Below, in pieces: positions 63,291 through 64,000 of a stretch of 64,000 bases of DNA. The notes under the pieces were generated by a model. The model was not told the origin of the DNA and ran no database searches. It saw only the letters and a program-made list of their open reading frames with translations. This DNA comes from an uncultured Bacteroidales bacterium (GTDB lineage Bacteria; Bacteroidota; Bacteroidia; Bacteroidales; Paludibacteraceae), in assembly GCA_946534715.1 (NCBI GenBank), contig CAMNCW010000046.1, forward strand, positions 1 to 64,000. Direction: 5' to 3'. Within the stretch, counting starts at the first letter, position 1. Each line of letters starts with the position of its first letter. Both the position numbers and the translations under genes were made by a program.

Positions 63291-64000
63291 TTAGTTTAAC
63301 TTAAATATATAGGTGATTGTTCCGATCTGATCATGTTCGCCCTCTGTAAACTTGGCTTTACGCGCTGCATCGAGAGCGAGTTGTTGGGTTTGTTTGTCTG
63401 ACACGTCACCGCCTTTGATAGTAGCGCTGACTACTTGTCCGGCAGCGTTCACACGTATCTGCACGACTACTTTACCCTCCTGACGGAAAGTGTTCAAAGG
63501 TTGCGGTAACGTACCTTTTATACCACGTCCGGCGAGCGACCATTCGTTTCCGCCGACGGATCCGTGTCCCACTACGGGGTTTCCTTTTTGTCCGGCTCCC
63601 TGGCTATCTCCGGAACCGGTTGTGTTGCCTGCCTGTCCGAAGAGTGAACCTAAAGCATTCGCTTTTGCCACCGCCTCAGCCTGTTTAGCCCGTTCCGCCG
63701 CCTCAGCCGCCTCACGCGCCTTGCGTTCCTCTTCCTTGCGCGCTTGCTCTTCGCGTTGACGTTGTAACCGTTCCGCTTCGGCTTGTCTGCGTGCTTTCTC
63801 CGCTTCTTCCTGCTGCTTGCGCAAAGCAAGCGATTCTTCGTCCTCCTGCGTCATGAGATTGTTATCGGAAGGCGCAGAAGAAGGAGCCGGAGAGGTCGGC
63901 TGAGGAACAGGAAGAGGAATAGCCTCCGATTGTTCCGCCATATATCCGCCGGCTTCTGTCACTTCGCCAAAAGCCACCTCAACGCCTTCTTGTTCCTCCG
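63291..64000 (-). CDS. TonB-family energy transducer, C-terminal part (runs off the window)
   Basis: The frame continues past the right edge, so the N-terminal membrane anchor is not seen. Visible: a Pro-rich segment (PLPVPQPTSPAPSS), a long Glu/Lys/Ala/Arg helical spacer, a Gly-rich linker and a C-terminal TonB-like domain with VVVQIRVNAAGQVVSATIKGGDV and LALDAARKAKF, ending YIFKLN. It probably gives energy to outer-membrane receptors. A GTG at 63977 is in frame but the sequence before it (EEQEGVEVAFGEV) continues the protein. Confidence 0.85.
   Translation of the reverse strand, partial: EEQEGVEVAFGEVTEAGGYMAEQSEAIPLPVPQPTSPAPSSAPSDNNLMTQEDEESLALRKQQEEAEKARRQAEAERLQRQREEQARKEEERKAREAAEAAERAKQAEAVAKANALGSLFGQAGNTTGSGDSQGAGQKGNPVVGHGSVGGNEWSLAGRGIKGTLPQPLNTFRQEGKVVVQIRVNAAGQVVSATIKGGDVSDKQTQQLALDAARKAKFTEGEHDQIGTITYIFKLN

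Overview
The window looks like a chromosomal segment of an uncultured or gut/rumen-type member of the order Bacteroidales (Bacteroidota). The evidence is consistent: PorU and PorV of the type IX secretion system (T9SS), a type III glutamine synthetase, DUF3078, DUF349 and YceD-type family genes, surface proteins with T9SS C-terminal domains, and promoters of the Bacteroidota form (TTGC, 19 bp, TAnnTTTG) with no Shine-Dalgarno dependence. No rRNA, tRNA, CRISPR array, transposase or prophage gene was found.

Layout. (1) 150-6214, plus strand: degenerate FAH-family protein, porU, porV, ispF and a small secreted-type protein; the first four follow the order remembered for the porU-porV locus of Porphyromonas. 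(2) 6246-10778, minus strand: one unit TPM protein, lemA, DUF349 protein, ftsE, sufE, aroK, with a promoter at 10807-10837 and a terminator at 6164-6191. (3) 10969-19327, plus strand: prfB, secreted C1 peptidase, short YigZ-like protein, acyltransferase, coaD, S41 peptidase, lysC, lysA. (4) 19344-27960, minus strand: glnN, dapF, dapL, pyrG, glmS, ddh, an operon that makes glutamine, spends it, and makes meso-diaminopimelate by two routes. (5) 28163-32934, minus strand: yceD, rpmF, an RluB-type pseudouridine synthase, two tandem polysaccharide-export permeases and an aminotransferase. (6) 33045-36402: a low-density accessory stretch with a hypothetical gene behind an 11-bp tandem-repeat leader and a compact peptide-maturation cassette. 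(7) 36403-46148, minus strand: dnaK, era, M16 peptidase, tdh, kbl, gdhA. (8) 46276-54912: outer-membrane barrel protein, AraC regulator, histidine kinase, divergent metal/thiol-type permease, trmN6, rny, zapA and a small coiled coil. (9) 54930-64000: DUF3078 protein, a 1289-residue Ig-like T9SS cargo protein, the queuosine genes queF-queC-queD-queE, a DJ-1 protein and the end of a TonB-family protein.

The most interesting item is at 34228-35978. A radical SAM/SPASM maturase is followed by a previously easy-to-miss 43-residue peptide gene whose C-terminus holds three cysteines spaced i, i+3, i+6 (HCSGCANCSG). This is a candidate two-gene RiPP cassette. It is preceded by a strong promoter, a roughly 290-nt leader with two perfect long-range complementary segments in pseudoknot order, and a strong intrinsic terminator that sits before the maturase start, so expression may be controlled by termination. 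Two direct copies of a roughly 130-bp hairpin-rich repeat flank the cassette.

A second theme is small repeats invading genes. A GC-rich palindromic element (core CCCTCCCCACAAGGGGAGGG or variants) lies in frame inside kbl, trmN6 and an outer-membrane receptor, and 7-bp tandem arrays lie in frame inside trmN6 and queE; related 7-8 bp arrays fill many gaps between genes. All functional assignments rest on reading the translated sequences and remembered family features; no database search was possible.
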